NCBI GenBank assembly: GCA_024710165.1
Contig: JANJVG010000009.1
Coordinates: 1-46,556, forward strand
Source: Burkholderiaceae bacterium
GTDB taxonomy: Bacteria; Pseudomonadota; Gammaproteobacteria; Burkholderiales; Burkholderiaceae_C
DNA length: 46,556 nt
Direction of reading: 5' to 3'
The notes below the pieces were generated by a model. The model was not told the DNA's origin. It did not search any database and was given only the letters and a program-made list of their open reading frames with translations. Shown here one piece after another: positions 17,611-25,721 of this stretch (position 1 is its first letter; each line of letters starts with the position of its first letter). Made by a program: the position numbers and the translations under genes.

Positions 17611-17619
17611 GAGCACTCC

Positions 17620-19047
17620 ATGCACCCTCTTGACACCTTGCGCCCCTTTTTCGAGCAGCAGGCGCCCCGGATCATTGCGCTGAGCGATCGGATCTGGTCG
17701 CTGGCCGAAATCCGGTATGCCGAGGAAACATCGGCCCGACTGCATACCCAAGGGCTGGCCGAGGCCGGCTTTCGGATTCAGCACGGCGTGGCAGATATTC
17801 CCACGGCCTTCGTTGCCGAATATGGCAACGAAGGCCCGGTGATCGGACTGCTGGGCGAATACGATGCGCTTTCCGGACTGAACCAGCAAAGCGGTGCGCT
17901 GCAATGCATGCCTTCGGCCGACAGCCCCGGCCCCAATGGCCATGGTTGCGGCCACCACCTGCTGGGCGCTGCGGCACACCTGGCCGCGCTGGCGGTTCAG
18001 CAACACCTGCGCAGCAACGGTCTGCCTGGCCGCATCCGCTTCTATGGCTGCCCGGCCGAGGAAGGGGGTTCGGGCAAGACCTTCATGGCCCGTGCCGGTG
18101 TCTTTGACGACCTCGACGCAGCCCTCACCTGGCACCCTGCCAGCCTCACCGGCGTGTTTGACCAGAGCACGCTGGCGAACATTCAGGCCAGCTTTGTCTT
18201 CAAGGGCCGGGCCGCCCATGCCGCCAATGCTCCGCACCTGGGGCGCAGCGCACTCGATGCGGTGGAGCTCATGAATGTCGGCGTGAATTACCTGCGTGAG
18301 CACATGCCGCACAGCGCACGCGTGCACTATGCCGTCACCGACAGCGGCGGCCTGTCGCCCAACGTGGTGCAGGCACGGGCAGAGGTTCTGTACCTGATCC
18401 GCGCGGCGCGCAACCACGACGCCGCGGAGCTTTATGAACGCGTGCAGAACGTGGCCCGTGGCGCCGCCCTGATGACGGGCTGCGAGCTCGAGATCCGGTT
18501 CGACAAGGCGTGTTCCAACCTCTTGCAGAACACTGCGCTGAACCAGGTGCTGTACGCACAAATGCAGCACCTCGGCCGCCTGCCCGTGGGCGAGACCGAA
18601 CGCGCGCAGGCGCGACAGCACCACGCCACGCTGGGCGCAAGCGATGTCGAGGAAGCCGGTCGGTCACTGGGCCGTGTGCTGCGGGGCCAGGTCACGGAAT
18701 TGTTCGATGGCATCAAGGATTACCACCCCGACCGCGAAGAGCTGCTGTATGGCTCCACCGACGTGGCCGATGTGAGCTGGGTCACGCCCACGGCACAGGC
18801 CTGGGTGGCCTGCTACGCATTCGGCACACCGTTCCATTCGTGGCAAATGGTGTCACAGGGTAAGACCTCGCTGGCGCACATCGGCATGCTGCAGGCCGCG
18901 AAGATTCTGGCTGCCACCACCATTGACCTGCTGCGCAAGCCCGAGGTGCTTTCGGCAGCACGGCACGAACTGCACGCACGCCGCGAAGGTAAGCCTTATG
19001 TGTGCCCGATCCCGCCCGAGGTGCCGCTGCCTCTGCGGCGAACATGA
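17620..19047 (+). CDS. AbgB-like M20 amidohydrolase (p-aminobenzoyl-glutamate hydrolase type)
   Basis: A 475-residue metallopeptidase of the M20 family. Metal-binding segments GLLGEYDALSGLNQ, GPNGHGCGHHLLGAAAHLA and YGCPAEEGGSGKT are present. The ending TDVADVSWVTPTAQ, then PFHSWQMVSQGKTSLAHIGM, is typical of AbgB and its relatives, whose length is about 480. In E. coli AbgA/AbgB cleaves p-aminobenzoyl-glutamate, and plant-associated relatives cleave indole-acetyl amino acids. Only the B-type gene is visible here. I cannot name the substrate. Its place behind a Bug binding protein and a LysR regulator suggests catabolism of an imported amide conjugate. Confidence 0.88.
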   Translation: MHPLDTLRPFFEQQAPRIIALSDRIWSLAEIRYAEETSARLHTQGLAEAGFRIQHGVADIPTAFVAEYGNEGPVIGLLGEYDALSGLNQQSGALQCMPSADSPGPNGHGCGHHLLGAAAHLAALAVQQHLRSNGLPGRIRFYGCPAEEGGSGKTFMARAGVFDDLDAALTWHPASLTGVFDQSTLANIQASFVFKGRAAHAANAPHLGRSALDAVELMNVGVNYLREHMPHSARVHYAVTDSGGLSPNVVQARAEVLYLIRAARNHDAAELYERVQNVARGAALMTGCELEIRFDKACSNLLQNTALNQVLYAQMQHLGRLPVGETERAQARQHHATLGASDVEEAGRSLGRVLRGQVTELFDGIKDYHPDREELLYGSTDVADVSWVTPTAQAWVACYAFGTPFHSWQMVSQGKTSLAHIGMLQAAKILAATTIDLLRKPEVLSAARHELHARREGKPYVCPIPPEVPLPLRRT

Positions 19048-19052
19048 GCGTT

Positions 19053-19088
19053 ACCCGGGCCGGGGCTCTGAAAGGTTCCGGCCCGGGT
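19053..19088. terminator. Strong hairpin between convergent genes
   Basis: ACCCGGGCCGG and CCGGCCCGGGT pair perfectly over 11 bases around a 14-base loop. It lies between the ends of the AbgB-like and arsR-type genes. There is no T-run, so it is a hairpin of terminator type without proof of function. Confidence 0.5.
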
Positions 19089-19138
19089 GATTGCAGCCCC
19101 TGCCTGGGCGAACCCCAGGGCGCCCGTAGCGGTTGAGG

Positions 19139-19519
19139 CTACTTGTCTTCGCGTGCCAGCAACGCCTGCTGGCTTTTGGCAGCCCGTTCATACTGGCGGG
19201 CGATGCTGTCGCAGACCAGGTCGCACAGGGCATAGACCGAGTCATCGGCAATCTTGTAATACACGCTGGTGCCCCTGCTTTCGCGGGCCACAAAACCTTG
19301 CTGCGTCATGAGCGACAGATGGCGCGAAATGTTGGCGGCCGTGTAGCCGCACAGCTGGGCCAGCTCGCCTACGTTGTGTTCACCCTGGCGCAGCAGGTTC
19401 AGAATACGCAGACGCGTGGGTTCGGCCAGGGTCTGGAAGTACGACGCCACCTGCTGCAGCGCCTCGGGCGGGAGATTTTTCATGGGCGGACGGTGCTTTG
19501 GGGAGTGCGATGCGCTCAT
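19139..19519 (-). CDS. ArsR-family regulator of the sulfur/thiol operon
   Basis: A 126-residue winged helix-turn-helix protein. EPTRLRILNLLRQGEHNVGE and LAQLCGYTAANISRHLSLM form the ArsR/SmtB DNA-binding core, and ESRGTSVYYKI the wing. The arsenic-binding ELCVCD motif of classical ArsR is replaced by EHNVGE. Cysteines at about 57, 99 and 103 could form a thiol switch as in persulfide sensors (BigR/SqrR), but their spacing differs from those, so this is a hypothesis. It faces away from the DUF2892-rhodanese-OsmC operon across an 81-base gap that holds a strong promoter. A start at residue 13 (MKNLPPEAL, 19483) is possible, because the region just before the longer start resembles a -10 box. 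Repression of both genes from the shared gap is the likely mode. Confidence 0.88.
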   Translation of the reverse strand: MSASHSPKHRPPMKNLPPEALQQVASYFQTLAEPTRLRILNLLRQGEHNVGELAQLCGYTAANISRHLSLMTQQGFVARESRGTSVYYKIADDSVYALCDLVCDSIARQYERAAKSQQALLAREDK

Positions 19520-19529
19520 AATACAGCAT

Positions 19530-19558
19530 TTGACTAATTAACTGTTTGGCTAAATAAT
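19530..19558 (+). promoter_or_regulatory. Sigma-70 promoter of the DUF2892-rhodanese-OsmC operon
   Basis: TTGACT, a 17-base spacer, and AATAAT give a near-consensus promoter. The same stretch, from ATTTGACTAA to GGCTAAAT, is an imperfect inverted repeat and A/T-rich, so it probably also holds the operator of the divergent ArsR-type regulator. Confidence 0.7.
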
Positions 19559-19600
19559 GCAAACAAGATCAATTGTTTCCCTGACGGGAAGGAGTCGCAC

Positions 19601-19810
19601 ATGAAATCGTGGCAGTTTGTTCGTCTGATGGCCGGATTGTTCATTCTTCTTTCGCTGGCTCTGGGCGTGGAGGGCAGCCCGCTGTTCGTCAGCCCGTGGT
19701 GGCTGGCGTTCACGGCTTTTGTGGGTGTAAACCTGCTGCAAAGCGGCCTGACCCAGTGGTGCCTGATGGAAAGCATCCTGCGCAAGCTGGGCCTGCAACC
19801 GGGCTGCTGA
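19601..19810 (+). CDS. Small membrane protein, DUF2892/YgaP-like
   Basis: A 69-residue protein with two membrane segments: FVRLMAGLFILLSLALGV and WWLAFTAFVGVNLLQSG. It ends TQWCLMESILRKLGLQPGC, matching the DUF2892 membrane part that in E. coli YgaP is fused to a rhodanese domain. Here the rhodanese is a separate gene beginning four bases after this stop codon, which supports the pairing. The ATG at 19601 follows GGAAGGAGTCGCAC, a very good ribosome-binding site. It is the first gene of an operon of four. The role is not known; in YgaP this part carries thiocyanate or handles sulfide across the membrane, which is family knowledge and not proof here. Confidence 0.8.
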   Translation: MKSWQFVRLMAGLFILLSLALGVEGSPLFVSPWWLAFTAFVGVNLLQSGLTQWCLMESILRKLGLQPGC

Positions 19811-19813
19811 AGC

Positions 19814-20113
19814 ATGGCAATGGACAACACAGCCGTGGTGCTGGTGGATGTACGTTCTCCCATCGAGTTCGCGTCCGGCCATGTGCAGGGCGCCATCAAT
19901 CTGCCGCTGGACCGCTTCACCACCGACGCCCCGGCCCTGCTGCCCGAAAAGGCGGCGCCCCTGGTGCTGTATTGCGTTTCAGGCGCACGATCGGAGATGG
20001 CGGCGCAGTGGCTGCGGCAACTGGGGTACACCCAGGTGACCAACGGACTCTCGGTGGGGGCAGTCGCCTTGCAAACAGGGCGTAGCATTCAGCGGGCGTC
20101 ACAGCGACTTTGA
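19814..20113 (+). CDS. Single-domain rhodanese (sulfurtransferase)
   Basis: A 99-residue rhodanese domain. VVLVDVRSPIEFASGHVQGA is the N-terminal signature. The active-site loop YCVSGARSEMAAQWLRQLGY carries the catalytic cysteine that takes up a sulfane sulfur. The end, VTNGLSVGAVALQTGRS, is short but complete for single-domain rhodaneses. It would move sulfur between persulfide and a thiol or cyanide acceptor. It lies four bases after the DUF2892 gene and ten bases before the OsmC-like gene, so all three are translated from one message. It is probably soluble and cytoplasmic, docked to the membrane by the neighbouring DUF2892 protein. Confidence 0.87.
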   Translation: MAMDNTAVVLVDVRSPIEFASGHVQGAINLPLDRFTTDAPALLPEKAAPLVLYCVSGARSEMAAQWLRQLGYTQVTNGLSVGAVALQTGRSIQRASQRL

Positions 20114-20123
20114 AAGGTCTTCC

Positions 20124-20570
20124 ATGAGCGAGAGCAATGTTCGGATCACACTGCGGCAGCAGCACGATTACTGTTTTGACGTGGATTTTGGCGAAGGCAT
20201 TGCCGTGCTGCAGGCCGACGAGCCCGCGCCGCTGGGCAGTGGTCAGGGGCCCTCGCCCGTGCAGTTGCTTGCGGCGGCCGTGGGCAATTGCCTTTCGGAC
20301 TCGCTGCTGTTTGCCCTGCGCAAGTTCAAGCAGGCACCCGAGCCGCTGCGCTGCACCGTCGACGCCGAGGTAGGCCGCAACGACCAGAAACGCCTTCGGG
20401 TGCTGAAAATGACCGCCGCACTGCACCTCGGCGTTCCGGCCAGTTCGCTGGAGCACCTGGACCGGGTGCTGGACCAGTTTGAAACCTACTGCACCGTCAC
20501 CCAAAGCGTGGGACAGGGCATCCCCATTGAACTGCAGGTGTACGACAGTACCGGCCAGCGCCTCAAGTAA
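20124..20570 (+). CDS. OsmC/Ohr-family thiol peroxidase
   Basis: A 148-residue OsmC-fold protein. The two expected cysteines are present: C56 in AAAVGNCLSDSLLF and C123 in FETYCTVTQSV. These residues form the redox pair of OsmC/Ohr enzymes, which reduce organic hydroperoxides using lipoyl or thiol partners. It is of the general OsmC branch and its closest substrate class cannot be fixed. Together with the rhodanese and the ArsR-type regulator it suggests defence against reactive sulfur species or peroxides. Its start codon follows GAAAGGTCTTCC. Confidence 0.85.
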   Translation: MSESNVRITLRQQHDYCFDVDFGEGIAVLQADEPAPLGSGQGPSPVQLLAAAVGNCLSDSLLFALRKFKQAPEPLRCTVDAEVGRNDQKRLRVLKMTAALHLGVPASSLEHLDRVLDQFETYCTVTQSVGQGIPIELQVYDSTGQRLK

Positions 20571-20612
20571 CCAGGTGCGGTCACAATCCGTTATCAACTC
20601 GAAAGGAAACCT

Positions 20613-20804
20613 ATGAAAACCAACGCTGGATCCCTGGACCGCATTCTGCGTGTCGCTGTCGGCCTGGTGCTGATTGCCTTGGCAGCCACTGGCACGGTGG
20701 GTCTGTGGGGCTGGATTGGCGTGGTGCCCCTGGCCACGGGCCTGTTCGGCTTCTGCCCGGCCTACACACTGCTGGGTATCAACACCTGCCCCCTGAAGAA
20801 GTAA
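20613..20804 (+). CDS. DUF2892 membrane protein with a CPAYTLLGINTCP motif
   Basis: A 63-residue protein with two membrane segments: ILRVAVGLVLIALAATG and WIGVVPLATGLFGF. It ends FCPAYTLLGINTCPLKK, the usual DUF2892 ending with two Cys-Pro pairs. It is the fourth gene of the operon and follows AAAGGAAACCT. The cysteine pair near the membrane face could be a thiol site. Like the first gene of the operon it has no known biochemistry of its own, but the two differ in sequence and length, so this is not a simple duplication. Confidence 0.82.
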   Translation: MKTNAGSLDRILRVAVGLVLIALAATGTVGLWGWIGVVPLATGLFGFCPAYTLLGINTCPLKK

Positions 20805-20819
20805 TTGAATGAAAAATTA

Positions 20820-20873
20820 GCCTCCAGCCCTTGCATGACAAGCGCTGACAGCTATTGATTCGGTAGCATTTTC
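20820..20873 (-). repeat. Dispersed TAGC repeat, copy e
   Basis: GCCTCCAGCCCTTGCATGAC, AAGCGCTGACAGCTATTG, ATTCGGTAGCA is the reverse complement of the family. It sits between the last DUF2892 gene and the terminator hairpin. Confidence 0.75.
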
Positions 20874-20877
20874 AAAA

Positions 20878-20907
20878 GGAGCGCCCTGCCCGGCGCTCCT
20901 TTTTTTT
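20878..20907 (+). terminator. Intrinsic terminator of the sulfur/thiol operon
   Basis: GGAGCGCC and GGCGCTCC pair perfectly around CTGCCC and are followed by eight T. An A-run precedes the stem, so it could also work for transcripts coming from the right. Confidence 0.9.
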
Positions 20908-21004
20908 GGGTCACCAGTGCTGCAGTACACGGGCTGCGGCATCGACAGACGCTGTTTGCGGCAGGCGCCCGCCAGGGGTTGGCGCTTTGCGCATCAAGCG
21001 CTGG

Positions 21005-21895
21005 TCAAACAGGCGGTTCGGGCAGTCTGTCGCGCACCAACAGGGTGTCGCACGGCAGCCATTGCAGCAGTTCGGCGGCGGTATTGCCCAGCAGCAGGTC
21101 ACGCAGGGCACTCCCGCCCTTGGCGCCGACGACCACCAGGTCGATCTGCTGCGCGCGCACGTAGCGCGGCAGGGTGGAGGCCACGGCGCCCCGCTCCACC
21201 ACCGTCTGAAGGGTTACGGAAGGCGCAAGCTGGCTCTGCACCACAAAGGCGGCGCAGGCCTGGTGTACGGCCTGGGGTGCTTGCGCCTGCAAGTCTGCAT
21301 CGCCCAGGCCAGACAACGGGGCCGCATGGGCGTGGTACACCCGCAGATCGGCCGCCGGGAACAGCCGCGCCGCCGTCTGCAGCGCCTGGCGTGCAGCCAC
21401 CGAGAAATCGGTGGCCACCAGCACCCGCCGGTACGGGGCATGCGCCCGGTCGCGCACCACCAGCAAGGGTGGCTGCAGCACCCGTGCCAGGCGTTCGACC
21501 GTGGAGCCCAGCAAAAACCGGCCCAGAGGCTCGTTGCGGGCCACGCCCGTCACCACCAGCCCGGCGCGGGTGGCAAGGGCCGCCTGTGCAATGGCCTCGG
21601 CGGGATCGTTGCTGCGCACGATGCGGGGATGCGCCTGCACCTTCAGCCCGGCCAGATCGCGGGTTAGCTCCTGGCGGGCCATCTGCATCAGTTCGTCATT
21701 GCTGGCGCCACCGGCCCAGGCCAGGGCCTGGTCAGGCAAGGCCACCGGGTCGAGCACGTTCAGGGCGACCAGCTTCGCGTGCCATTGCATCGCCAGCTGC
21801 GCGCTGCGGTCCAAAGCGCGGTCGCAGCGCGCGCTGAGGTCTGTGGCCAGCACGATGCATCCGGGCGCGGCGGTGGGGCTGGCTTGGCAGGTCAT
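21005..21895 (-). CDS. Tandem universal stress protein, degenerate ATP site
   Basis: A 296-residue protein of two UspA domains. Domain 1 (about 12-145) begins CIVLATDLSARCDRALDRSA; domain 2 (about 152-290) begins RRVLVATDFSVAARQALQTA. The ATP motif G-x2-G-x9-G-S/T is damaged in domain 1 (GVARNEPLGRFLLGST lacks the second glycine) and altered in domain 2 (GAKGGSALRDLLLGNT ends Gly-Asn). It may therefore not bind ATP well. I start at the ATG at 21895, which is preceded by CAAGGAGTCCCC. It follows the P-type ATPase gene by only 22 bases on the same strand, so the two form one operon. Universal stress proteins of this kind respond to stress or low oxygen, but no such site was found. Confidence 0.9.
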   Translation of the reverse strand: MTCQASPTAAPGCIVLATDLSARCDRALDRSAQLAMQWHAKLVALNVLDPVALPDQALAWAGGASNDELMQMARQELTRDLAGLKVQAHPRIVRSNDPAEAIAQAALATRAGLVVTGVARNEPLGRFLLGSTVERLARVLQPPLLVVRDRAHAPYRRVLVATDFSVAARQALQTAARLFPAADLRVYHAHAAPLSGLGDADLQAQAPQAVHQACAAFVVQSQLAPSVTLQTVVERGAVASTLPRYVRAQQIDLVVVGAKGGSALRDLLLGNTAAELLQWLPCDTLLVRDRLPEPPV

Positions 21896-21917
21896 GGGGA
21901 CTCCTTGTGGGCACGCA

Positions 21918-24656
21918 TCAGGCGTGCACCAGACGCGCGGCCAGGGGGCTACGCCGGATGATGGATTTCTCCAGCTCGGCCACGCAGAACACCAGCAGCC
22001 CGGCACCGAGCACCTTGGCCCATTCCAGCATCGTCAGCGCGGTGGAGTCGAAGATGGACTGCAGGATCGGGGCGTGGGTGAAAGCAATTTGCAGCGGAAT
22101 GCAGGCCAGCAAGGCCAGCAGGATGACGCGGTTACCCGTGAGCCCCTGGCGGCTGAGCACCGGCGCCAGAATGAAGCGGCTGTTGAGCAGGTAGAACATT
22201 TCCGCCACCACCACGGCGTTGACGGCCATGGTGCGCGCCGTTTCAAGGCTCGTGCCCGCCTGCAGTTCCCACAGGAACAGGCCCAGGGCGCCGGTCATCA
22301 TCAAGAGCGACACCATCAGCACCCGCCAGACAAAAAAGCCCGACAGCAGCGCCTCGCCCGGCGGACGGGGCTGGCGCGACATGATGCCGCGCTCGGCCGG
22401 CTCGAACGCCAGCGCCAGGCCCAGCGTGCTGGAGGTGACCATGTTGATCCACAGTACCTGCGCTGCGGTCAACGGCAGAGCCAGTTCAAACAGAATGGCG
22501 GCGATGACCACCATCGCCTCGCCCCCGTTGGTGGGCAGCATGAAGAGGACGAACTTCTGGATGTTGTCGTACACGGCGCGGCCTTCGCGCACCGCGCTGG
22601 CGATGGTGGCAAAGTTGTCATCGGCCAGCACCATGTCGGACGCTTCCTTGGCCGCCTCGGTGCCCTTCATGCCCATGGCCACCCCCACATCGGCGCGCTT
22701 GAGGGCGGGTGCGTCGTTCACGCCGTCACCCGTCATGGCCACCACCTGGCCGTCGTCCTGCAGGGCCTTGACCAGGCGTAGCTTGTGCTCGGGGCTGGCA
22801 CGGGCGAACACGTCCACCTCCATGGCCACACGGCGCAGGGCGGCGTCGTCCATCATGGCCACCTCGGCCCCGGTGATGGCGGGTTTGCCTACACCAATGC
22901 CCAGTTGGGCACCAATGGCGCGTGCGGTTTCGACATGGTCTCCGGTGATCATCTTGACGCGGATGCCGGCATGGTGGCATTCGCCCACGGCGCGCATGGC
23001 CTCCTCGCGCGGCGGGTCGATGATGCCCACCAGCGCCAGCAGCGTGAAGCCCGACTCCATGTCGGCAAACGCCAGGCTGCCGCTGGCCGGCGCGGCGCGC
23101 TTGCACGCCAGTGCCAGCAGGCGCAGCCCCTGCGCTGCGGTGTCGGTGGCCATGCGGCGCCAGGTGTCCACATCCAGCGGCTGCTCGGCGTGGTGCCCCA
23201 ACTGGGCGCTGCACATGTCCAGAATGCGCTCGGGCGCGCCCTTGGTGAAGATCCACGCGTCGCCGTCGCTGTCGCGGTGCCAGGTGGCCATGAAACGGTG
23301 CTCCGACTCGAACGGGATCGAATCGAGCCGGGGCCAGGCCTGCTCGCCCAGCGCCTGCGTGAACCCCGTCTTGCCGCCCAGCACCAGCAGGGCGCCCTCG
23401 GTGGGGTCGCCCACCACATGCCACAGGCCGTCTTCCTCGTTCAGGCGGGCATCGTTGCACAGCACACCGGCACGCACGGCCATGGCCAGCGCCGGGTAGT
23501 GCGCCATGTCGATGATGCGGCCATCAATGCTGCAATCGCCCACCGGGGCGTAGCCCACCCCGCCCACATCGAACACATGGCCCGCGCACACCACGCGCTG
23601 TACGGTCATCTCGTTGCGTGTCAGCGTGCCGGTCTTGTCGGAGCAGATCACCGTGACCGAGCCCAGCGCCTCGACGGCGGGCAGGCGACGGATGATGGCG
23701 TGGCGCCGGGCCATGCGCTGCACGCCCAGCGCCAGCGTCACGGTCATGATGGCGGGCAGCCCCTCGGGGATGGCCGCTGCCGCCAGCGCCACGACCATCA
23801 TGAACATTTCGGACGGCGCATGGCCGCGCCACCACGTGCCCAGGACAAAAGTGGCGGCGGATATGACCACAATGGCCAGGGCCAGCACCCGGCCAAAACG
23901 GTCCACCTGGCGCAGAAGCGGCGTGGTCAGGCTCTGGATGCCCGAAAGCATCTGGTTGATCTTGCCCAGCTCGGTGGCGCTGCCCGTGGCCACCACGATG
24001 CCGGTGGCCTGGCCAGACACCACCAGGGTGCCCGAATAGGCCATGCCCTCGCGGTCGCCCAGCGGGGCATCCAGGGAAACGGTGTCGGTGGATTTTTCAG
24101 AAGCCAGCGACTCACCGGTGAGCGCCGCCTCGTCCACACGCAGCTCTTTGACCGCCACCAGCCGCAGGTCGGCGGGCACCCGGTCGCCCGAGGCCAGCAG
24201 CACCCTGTCGCCCGGCACCAGATCGGCCGCATCGATCTCGCGGCGCTGGCCGCCGCGCAGCACCATGGCGTGGGGCGATAGCATGGCGCGAATGGCGTCC
24301 AGCGCCGACTCGGCCTTGCCCTCCTGAATGAAACCGATGACGGCGTTGATGAGCACCGCCATCAGCAGCACGCCGGTGTCCACCCAGTGCCCCAGCAGCG
24401 CCGTGATGCAGGCAGCGCCCAGCATCACATACAGCAGGATGTTGTGGAACTGCATGAAAAACCGCAGCAGCGGCCCGCGCCGCCGTGGCGGGGCCAGGCG
24501 GTTGGGGCCATAAGCGGCCAGCCGCTCGCGCACTTGCGCCTCGCTCAAGCCCTGGTCACCCGTCTGCAATGCCTGCGCTGTGTCGGCCGGGGTCATGGTG
24601 TGCCAGGGCATGGGCGATGCAGCGGAGCGTTTGCCAGAGGGCGCAGGTGGATGCAT
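21918..24656 (-). CDS. P-type cation-transporting ATPase (P2 type)
   Basis: A 912-residue membrane pump. The phosphorylation motif is ICSDKTGTLTRNEMTVQ. The TGE actuator sequence is in DEAALTGESLASEKST, and the hinge is MTGDGVNDAPALKRADVGVAMG (in part). The M4 ion site reads IPEGLPAIMTVTLALG, typical of the Ca/Na/K-type P2 subfamily, and not the CPC of heavy-metal pumps. In M6 the sequence NMVTSSTLGLALAFEP differs from the calcium-pump pattern, so I do not assign calcium. Substrate: unknown cation. I start at the ATG at 24656, as the longer frame overlaps the divergent stress-protein gene. It shares an operon with the downstream universal stress protein. Confidence 0.93.
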   Translation of the reverse strand: MHPPAPSGKRSAASPMPWHTMTPADTAQALQTGDQGLSEAQVRERLAAYGPNRLAPPRRRGPLLRFFMQFHNILLYVMLGAACITALLGHWVDTGVLLMAVLINAVIGFIQEGKAESALDAIRAMLSPHAMVLRGGQRREIDAADLVPGDRVLLASGDRVPADLRLVAVKELRVDEAALTGESLASEKSTDTVSLDAPLGDREGMAYSGTLVVSGQATGIVVATGSATELGKINQMLSGIQSLTTPLLRQVDRFGRVLALAIVVISAATFVLGTWWRGHAPSEMFMMVVALAAAAIPEGLPAIMTVTLALGVQRMARRHAIIRRLPAVEALGSVTVICSDKTGTLTRNEMTVQRVVCAGHVFDVGGVGYAPVGDCSIDGRIIDMAHYPALAMAVRAGVLCNDARLNEEDGLWHVVGDPTEGALLVLGGKTGFTQALGEQAWPRLDSIPFESEHRFMATWHRDSDGDAWIFTKGAPERILDMCSAQLGHHAEQPLDVDTWRRMATDTAAQGLRLLALACKRAAPASGSLAFADMESGFTLLALVGIIDPPREEAMRAVGECHHAGIRVKMITGDHVETARAIGAQLGIGVGKPAITGAEVAMMDDAALRRVAMEVDVFARASPEHKLRLVKALQDDGQVVAMTGDGVNDAPALKRADVGVAMGMKGTEAAKEASDMVLADDNFATIASAVREGRAVYDNIQKFVLFMLPTNGGEAMVVIAAILFELALPLTAAQVLWINMVTSSTLGLALAFEPAERGIMSRQPRPPGEALLSGFFVWRVLMVSLLMMTGALGLFLWELQAGTSLETARTMAVNAVVVAEMFYLLNSRFILAPVLSRQGLTGNRVILLALLACIPLQIAFTHAPILQSIFDSTALTMLEWAKVLGAGLLVFCVAELEKSIIRRSPLAARLVHA

Positions 24657-24816
24657 GGATGCGGTGCCTTGTGTGCAGGGTGATTTGCGGCCGGCTGCGC
24701 AAGGATGGGCGAGAATGGTCTGAAAAAAGTTTAACCAGCTTCGCCGGTCGCGCCCACCCATTGCCCCTTCACCGGGCTGCGGATCACGCGGCGAACAACC
24801 CACCCGGAGGATCGCC

Positions 24817-25701
24817 ATGCCCCCCCTTCAGCGCGTTCTGGCCGCCACCGACCTCTCGGCCCCCGCGCGCCGCGCGGCCGAGCGGGCTGCCCTGCTGTGC
24901 AAGGAGACATCGGCCGCACTGGACCTGCTGCATGTGGCCAACCTGGCGCCGCTGGAGCGCCTGCGCCAGTTCATGGCCGCCACGCCCGAGGCGCTGCGCC
25001 AGCGCGTGCTCGACGCCGCGCAGCACAAGCTGCGGGAACTGGTGGATCTGCTGCAGACCCGCTTTGGCGTGGCAGCCCACACGCACCTGGTCACGGGCGT
25101 GCTGACTACCGAACTGGCCCACCAGGTGCGCAGCCTGCAGGCCGACCTGCTGGTGTGCGGCGCCCGGGGCGAAAGCGTGGTGCGCCACCTGCTGATGGGC
25201 ACCACGGCCCTGCGCGTGCTCAGCAGCACGCCCTGCCCGGTGCTGGTGGTCAAACAGGCGCCGCACGAGCCGTATCGCCGCGTGCTGGTGCCGGTGGATT
25301 TTTCAGCCGCGTCCCTGCCCGCGATGGCCCTTGCGCGGCGCATCGCCCCGGGGGCCGAGCTGGTGCTGCTGCATGCGTTCGAGGTGCCTTTTGAAGGCCA
25401 CCTGCGCTATGCCAGCGTGGACGAGGACACCATCAGCCACTACCGCGTGGTGGCGCGGCAGGAGGCCACCGAAAAACTGCAGGCGCTGTGCCAGGCGGCC
25501 GCCCTGGCGCCCGAGGACTGCCACACCATCGTGCAGTACGGCGACGCGGCCGTGCGCATCATCGACCAAGAGCAGGAATTGGATTGCGACCTGATCGTGA
25601 TGGGCAAGCACGGCGAAAGCGCGCTGGAGAACCTGCTGCTGGGCAGCGTGACCAAGCATGTGCTGGCCGAATCGCAGAGCGACATCCTGGTGTCGGTCTG
25701 A
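24817..25701 (+). CDS. Tandem universal stress protein
   Basis: A 294-residue protein of two UspA domains: residues 1-145 (starting MPPLQRVLAATDLSAPARRA) and about 150-294 (starting RRVLVPVDFSAASLPAMALA). Both carry a complete G-x2-G-x9-G-S/T ATP-binding motif: GARGESVVRHLLMGTT and GKHGESALENLLLGSV. That differs from the neighbouring copy at 21005-21895. It should be cytoplasmic. The ATG follows CCGGAGGATCGCC. It is transcribed away from the ATPase gene, so the 160-base gap carries both promoters. It ends 20 bases before the convergent epimerase gene. Confidence 0.93.
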   Translation: MPPLQRVLAATDLSAPARRAAERAALLCKETSAALDLLHVANLAPLERLRQFMAATPEALRQRVLDAAQHKLRELVDLLQTRFGVAAHTHLVTGVLTTELAHQVRSLQADLLVCGARGESVVRHLLMGTTALRVLSSTPCPVLVVKQAPHEPYRRVLVPVDFSAASLPAMALARRIAPGAELVLLHAFEVPFEGHLRYASVDEDTISHYRVVARQEATEKLQALCQAAALAPEDCHTIVQYGDAAVRIIDQEQELDCDLIVMGKHGESALENLLLGSVTKHVLAESQSDILVSV

Positions 25702-25721
25702 GGGCCTCCCCTCCCCGGCGG

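Noticed and set aside
22785-24281. 498-codon open frame on the plus strand, and 21411-22781 beside it
   Set aside because: Both are antisense to the stress protein and the P-type ATPase, which have complete motifs.
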